Assembly: GCA_000507305.1 (NCBI GenBank)
Contig: DF239764.1
Location: 100,702-164,701 of the forward strand
DNA: 64,000 bases
DNA from: Breviolum minutum Mf 1.05b.01
Taxonomy: Eukaryota > Sar > Dinophyceae > Suessiales > Symbiodiniaceae
Direction: 5' to 3'
In this document: piece by piece, positions 60,592 through 64,000 of the stretch
How the letters are laid out: each line of letters starts with the position of its first letter
Numbering within the stretch: position 1 is the stretch's first letter
Notes under the pieces: model-generated
What the model was told of the DNA's origin: nothing
Databases searched by the model: none
The model's input: the letters and a program-made list of their open reading frames with translations, nothing else
Made by a program: the position numbers and the translations under genes

Positions 60592-61041
60592 TTATTTCAT
60601 CCCTTTGCCAGCTATGGAAACTGCAGGGTGCATGTATCTCATTCGCCAGTTGATTCGCTTTAAGCGGTTGAACAGTTGAGTTGAACTCCATCTGCGAACG
60701 TCTTTCCCAAAAAAAAACTGTTAAAAAAAAACATGTTTGAACATTTGAAATCGCGACCATCACCACCAAGAAGTGAAGCCCTGCCAGGTACGCAAAAACA
60801 CACCACCCGACCTGCCCAAGCCAGCCCAGTGCCTTGGCCACTTTTTGCCTTGTCAGCAGTCAGCGACGAGAAGATTGAAGGTAATCACTTTGAAGCATGA
60901 AACAAGGGCCTACAGCCTGTTCTCCACATCCTTTCACCCGCCTTCGTTTTGCTGCCCGACATGCCGTACTTGGGCGGCGAGTGCTCCGCTGGATGAGGCC
61001 TGTGTTGATCTATCAGCAAGTTGCAGGGACAAGGCATATAC
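60592..61041 (-). CDS. Unknown gene, three exons in phase
   Basis: 60,938-61,041: acceptor AAAATGCAG|G, LSLQLADRSTQASSSGALAA, QVRHVGQQNEG, donor GGCGG|GTGAAA. 60,812-60,848: acceptor GCTGACAAG|G, QKVAKALGWLGQ, donor GGCAG|GTCGGG; the split Gly codon joins exactly. Terminal exon from 60,717 (acceptor TTTTAACAG): in phase it reads GKDVRRWSSTQLFNRLKRIN and stops at 60,592. A competing frame runs to 60,581. A first exon may start at MTYLPRRWGDREPRK (61,236). Confidence 0.48.
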
Positions 61042-61241
61042 CTGCATTTTGAAGCAGCACAACTAGCTATATAATGGTAGTTCTGGAAAACGGCCGGAAT
61101 AATGCTGGACAAGGCCGCTACAAAACAAACAAAGCAATCCAAGTTGCTCTCGGATCCAAATTCACAGGTAGAACTGTTTGACTGATTTTGAAGCTTCCGG
61201 GGCTCTCTATCTCCCCATCTCCTGGGCAAATATGTCATCTG

Positions 61242-62642
61242 CCCCCAAAGTCAGTGGTTGAGGTTGCACAACCTTACATGCAAATGTACCAATACAAAAA
61301 TTGAAAAAAGTAACGTATCTCATTTAATTAATCAATGTATATATATATATATACTGTATTATATAATGCAGCTTCCTCAGCTTTGTCTCCAAAGCCAACC
61401 ACCACGCTGCAGCTTCCCTTTTTCCGGGCGTGGAACGCCACGAAGCTTCCTATCAACACTTCAGGCAACATGAGGAGGTGATGGGAGTTGAAAGGTCAGT
61501 GAAAAACTCTAGCAAAATGATATTGGTGTGGCAATATAAATGTTCACTATATAAATATAGATGATAGCATGTTGATTGCTGTATTATGGAAATTGCCCGG
61601 AAATTCAACCAGTAATATCCACAGCCCTTTGCTCCAACCGTTCAACCCGCGGTCCTAAGCTCTGATGCTGGGACGCGCAAGCGTCCGGGGCCATCTCTTC
61701 TAGGGGTTAGCACCTTCGTTGTTTGTCGTTAAAAACCATTGATGGAACAGGGAAGCTGCTATGCAAAACAGGTGTTATGTTGAACTGTCATGGGATGTCA
61801 TGGGTTGTAAGGTTGATTGCAATCATTTTGCCCTTGAAATCATCTTCGTCCAGAAGTACACAACATTTATGTATGTAGAAAAACTGTGTTGAGAGAAACC
61901 ATCACCAACAATACAACACACCAAACACATCTTCCAGCTGTCTACCCCTGCAACGGTATTGGACTCCGCCAGTATTAGGGCGGGGGGGTATGGACTTTAA
62001 TTGTAGGCACTTAGACTTATAACCCTAACCCTAGGAGGGCGGACATCATTGAACTATCGCGAGTGCAATTGACAGTCTCCAAGTTGCCTGGATTGAGAGT
62101 TCATCTCTCAAGAACATCAATACAGCTGGGCGAACCAACGCCACATTACCTGGCCAACAGCACCAGTTTTGCAAAAACTGTAGGCAAATAAGTTGGGGAA
62201 AAGACCTGCAAAATCCTGCAAAGACTCCCCCTTATTTTAAGAGCATCAACATTGATTTCAATTCATCCATGAAATATATCTTTCCCAACCCCAAGAACTA
62301 GCTGCAGTATCTGTGAAATATTTGAGGCTCACGAAGTTGAACCATGATCGGCCAAAACAAAGGGCAACGTTTGCAAATCTTACCTAATGACACCTTATGA
62401 AACTGTTATTACCCTCCAGTAGGCTAACACTTTCCACACATGTAAAAACATTCTTAAGATGGGTCAGTTACATCGTCACATCTTGTTAGCATTGCAGTGC
62501 CCCATTAAATCAAATATGATCTATGATGATATAAGCGTCATGTGCCTTTTGTGCGGGTACTGTTGGCAAAATTGGTAAAAACATAAAATCCAGTGGCCAG
62601 ATCGTCCGGACCCCATCATCTCAATGCTACATGCTCAACCAC
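61242..62642. other. Unassigned
   Basis: No exon accepted. Contains (TA)n at 61,337 and CCTAACCCTAGG-like bases at about 62,022-62,034. The downstream end of the Smr gene should be here. Confidence 0.45.
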
Positions 62643-62763
62643 CAATCAACCCCGGCAAAACGCCTGGGCTGTTATTCCCCACACCGGTCACAATAATCAA
62701 ATCTTTCAGGTCAGGTGAAGCAGGTGACCCTGGGGCGCCCAAGACCAAGTCTTCCAAGGCCAC
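62643..62763 (-). CDS. Smr exon with VTGxGNNS
   Basis: Acceptor CGCTATCCAG|G, VALEDLVLG and LIIVTGVGNNSPGVLPGLI, donor TTGATTG|GTGGTT. The usual His before Ser in TGxGxHS is Asn here. Confidence 0.7.
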
Positions 62764-63896
62764 CTGGATAGCGGTCAAACTCGGGGAAGTGACTAGTACT
62801 AGCAGTGGGAGAAGTAGTAAAGGTAGAAGTAAATGTTGTTGCAGTAGTGCTGGTAGAAATATTAGTAATAGTATATAATGATAGTACTGGCTGTAGTGAT
62901 AAGCACTACTGCATGCTACTGCTACTACATCTACTACCACCGCCTCCACCACCCATCCATTGGGTGGGGTTGGGGATGCCATAGGACGAAGAACTCATTT
63001 CGATCACATTTTGTATCTACTTGAAGGCTCGCAAGGCTCACCGTCCCCAAGCCATCGCACCTGAACAGCCACCTTTGCCACCTCAACAGGAAGACCGTGA
63101 AGGTCAATTTTGGCCGCCTTTGAAGCATGTGGCACCGCGGCTGCAAGCTGGCTGCCACTTCTTTACATGAGGGGAGCTTTTGCCCATGGGGGGATGTAGG
63201 TACGGGATGTCCATCAATTGGCGGTTGGTTGGTGGTTAAAGCGGATCGTTTACTCTCATCAAAGCCCACCTATTGATGAACTTGCTTACGCATCAATTGG
63301 CAGGTGATCTGTAATGATAGTCGTGTATATCCGATATCCCTGCCTGCTGCTCTGGTTGGTTAAGACTAGGTTACATATAAATATACATAAATTCAGTGCT
63401 GTGAGAGGATGATTTCGCTCTGGCAATGGTTCACCAACCAGAAAATCCATGTCGTGTCTAAGACGCCTCATCAAAGTTGGTGATTTTACGCCTACGCCTA
63501 GCTCGGCTCCAGGTTCCCGAAAGCCAGAGGACCATCCTCGAATCCTCCACAACATTCTCCCATATTGAACCCCGCAGCAACTCCTTCAACCATTGCCAAA
63601 CCATTTGTTTGGGCTTCGGGCTTTGTTGGAATCGTTGATGCAAGAAAAGTATATAATGATATATAATGTTTCCAACTCCTACCAGCTACAACCTTGCAAT
63701 TAAAAGGAAAAAAATCTTTCCAACCATAAGCCAGCGCTGGCCCAGCGCTGTCCGGTGTCCCAATGTCCGGATCAAGGGACCCCGGATTTCTCCAAGACAT
63801 AGCTTTTCGCCTGAAACTCACAATGTCCGAACCTCCAACTGAATGATCAACATAGGCAGTGTATGTCATGTCCCGAAGGGGATAACGAAATGGCAT
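62643..63896 (-). CDS. Smr-domain protein gene, partial
   Basis: Smr domains are small nucleases or RNA/DNA-binding modules, often at the C-terminus of PPR proteins. Exon 63,061-63,117 encodes AAKIDLHGLPVEVAKVAVQ, with the DLHG motif. Exon 62,643-62,763 encodes VALEDLVLGAPGSPASP and then DLKDLIIVTGVGNNSPGVLP, with the (I/V)TGxGxxS motif. They join in phase 0 through acceptor CTATCCAG|G and donor GTTCAG|GTGCGA. The last strand-helix of the domain lies downstream and was not found. Upstream, 63,286-63,896 is densely coding on the minus strand (RDMTYTAYVDHSVGGSDIVS, GVAAGFNMGECCGG, KSPTLMRRLRHDMDFLVGEP) but in shifting frames, so exon limits there are open. No PPR unit is visible inside the window. 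Confidence 0.62.
62800..62880. repeat. Degenerate AGT/AGA trinucleotide tract
   Basis: TAGTACTAGCAGTGGGAG followed by AGTAGTAAAGGTAGAAG-type repeats, in the Smr gene intron. Confidence 0.75.
63061..63117 (-). CDS. Smr exon with DLHG
   Basis: Nineteen codons in phase 0; acceptor ATGCTTCAAAG|G. IDLHGLPVEVAKVAVQ matches the first strand and helix of Smr. Confidence 0.72.
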
Positions 63897-64000
63897 AGGG
63901 TACTCTTCGGACTCGGACTCATGAATGAAGTCCAGCTAACCACTTTACCCCATGACATACAGCACTTGGACTATCCCAATTGGTGCAGGGATTGTGTCTA

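Noticed and set aside
62020..62036. CCCTAACCCTAGG, telomere-like
   Set aside because: Fewer than three units in the middle of the window.
1..64000. tRNA, rRNA, spliced-leader RNA genes, CRISPR arrays, bacterial promoters
   Set aside because: None seen by eye on either strand. A covariance-model scan would be needed to exclude small RNAs.

Overview
The window looks like nuclear genomic DNA of a dinoflagellate, most likely a member of the Symbiodiniaceae. Four things suggest this. There is a ubiquitin-like plus RCC1-like repeat gene of the type very common in Symbiodinium-group genomes. The other genes are cut into many small exons (28-330 nt) whose acceptors usually read AG|G. Several exon joins only keep frame with GC or GA donors instead of GT. 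A degenerate copy of the dinoflagellate spliced leader lies in front of an intronless gene. No bacterial operons, rRNA, tRNA or CRISPR arrays were seen.

Almost every stretch with real coding character lies on the minus strand, so the window reads as one unidirectional gene block transcribed from high to low coordinates. In that order: a Smr-domain gene (63.9-62.6 kb); short unknown genes near 61 and 59.3-56.7 kb; an unknown gene ending at 53,654; an unknown gene ending at 50,569; terminal exons at 49,858 and 48,419; a polytopic transporter resembling the SLC52 riboflavin family (47.4-42.8 kb), with further exons down to a stop at 39,660; an unresolved stretch containing a 735-bp assembly gap (37,522-38,256) bordered by a GC-rich minisatellite; terminal exons at 36,370, 34,595 and 32,274; a calpain-family protease (about 28.7-19.7 kb); a Cys- and Trp-rich unknown gene (19.4-17.4 kb); a second Cys-rich terminal exon (15.3-15.1 kb); several orphan exons; the RCC1-like retrogene (9.66-8.32 kb); and a pentatricopeptide-repeat (PPR) gene (7.5-2.1 kb).

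The PPR gene carries, apparently in one intron, a 1.4-kb low-complexity element with inverted ends between near-perfect 21-bp direct repeats. It is a good candidate for an undescribed non-autonomous element.

Gene models are partial. Exons were found by translating by eye and checking splice sites and phase, so first exons and many internal exons are missing. Where two frames of one exon are both plausible, the entry says so. The genes do not form one pathway.
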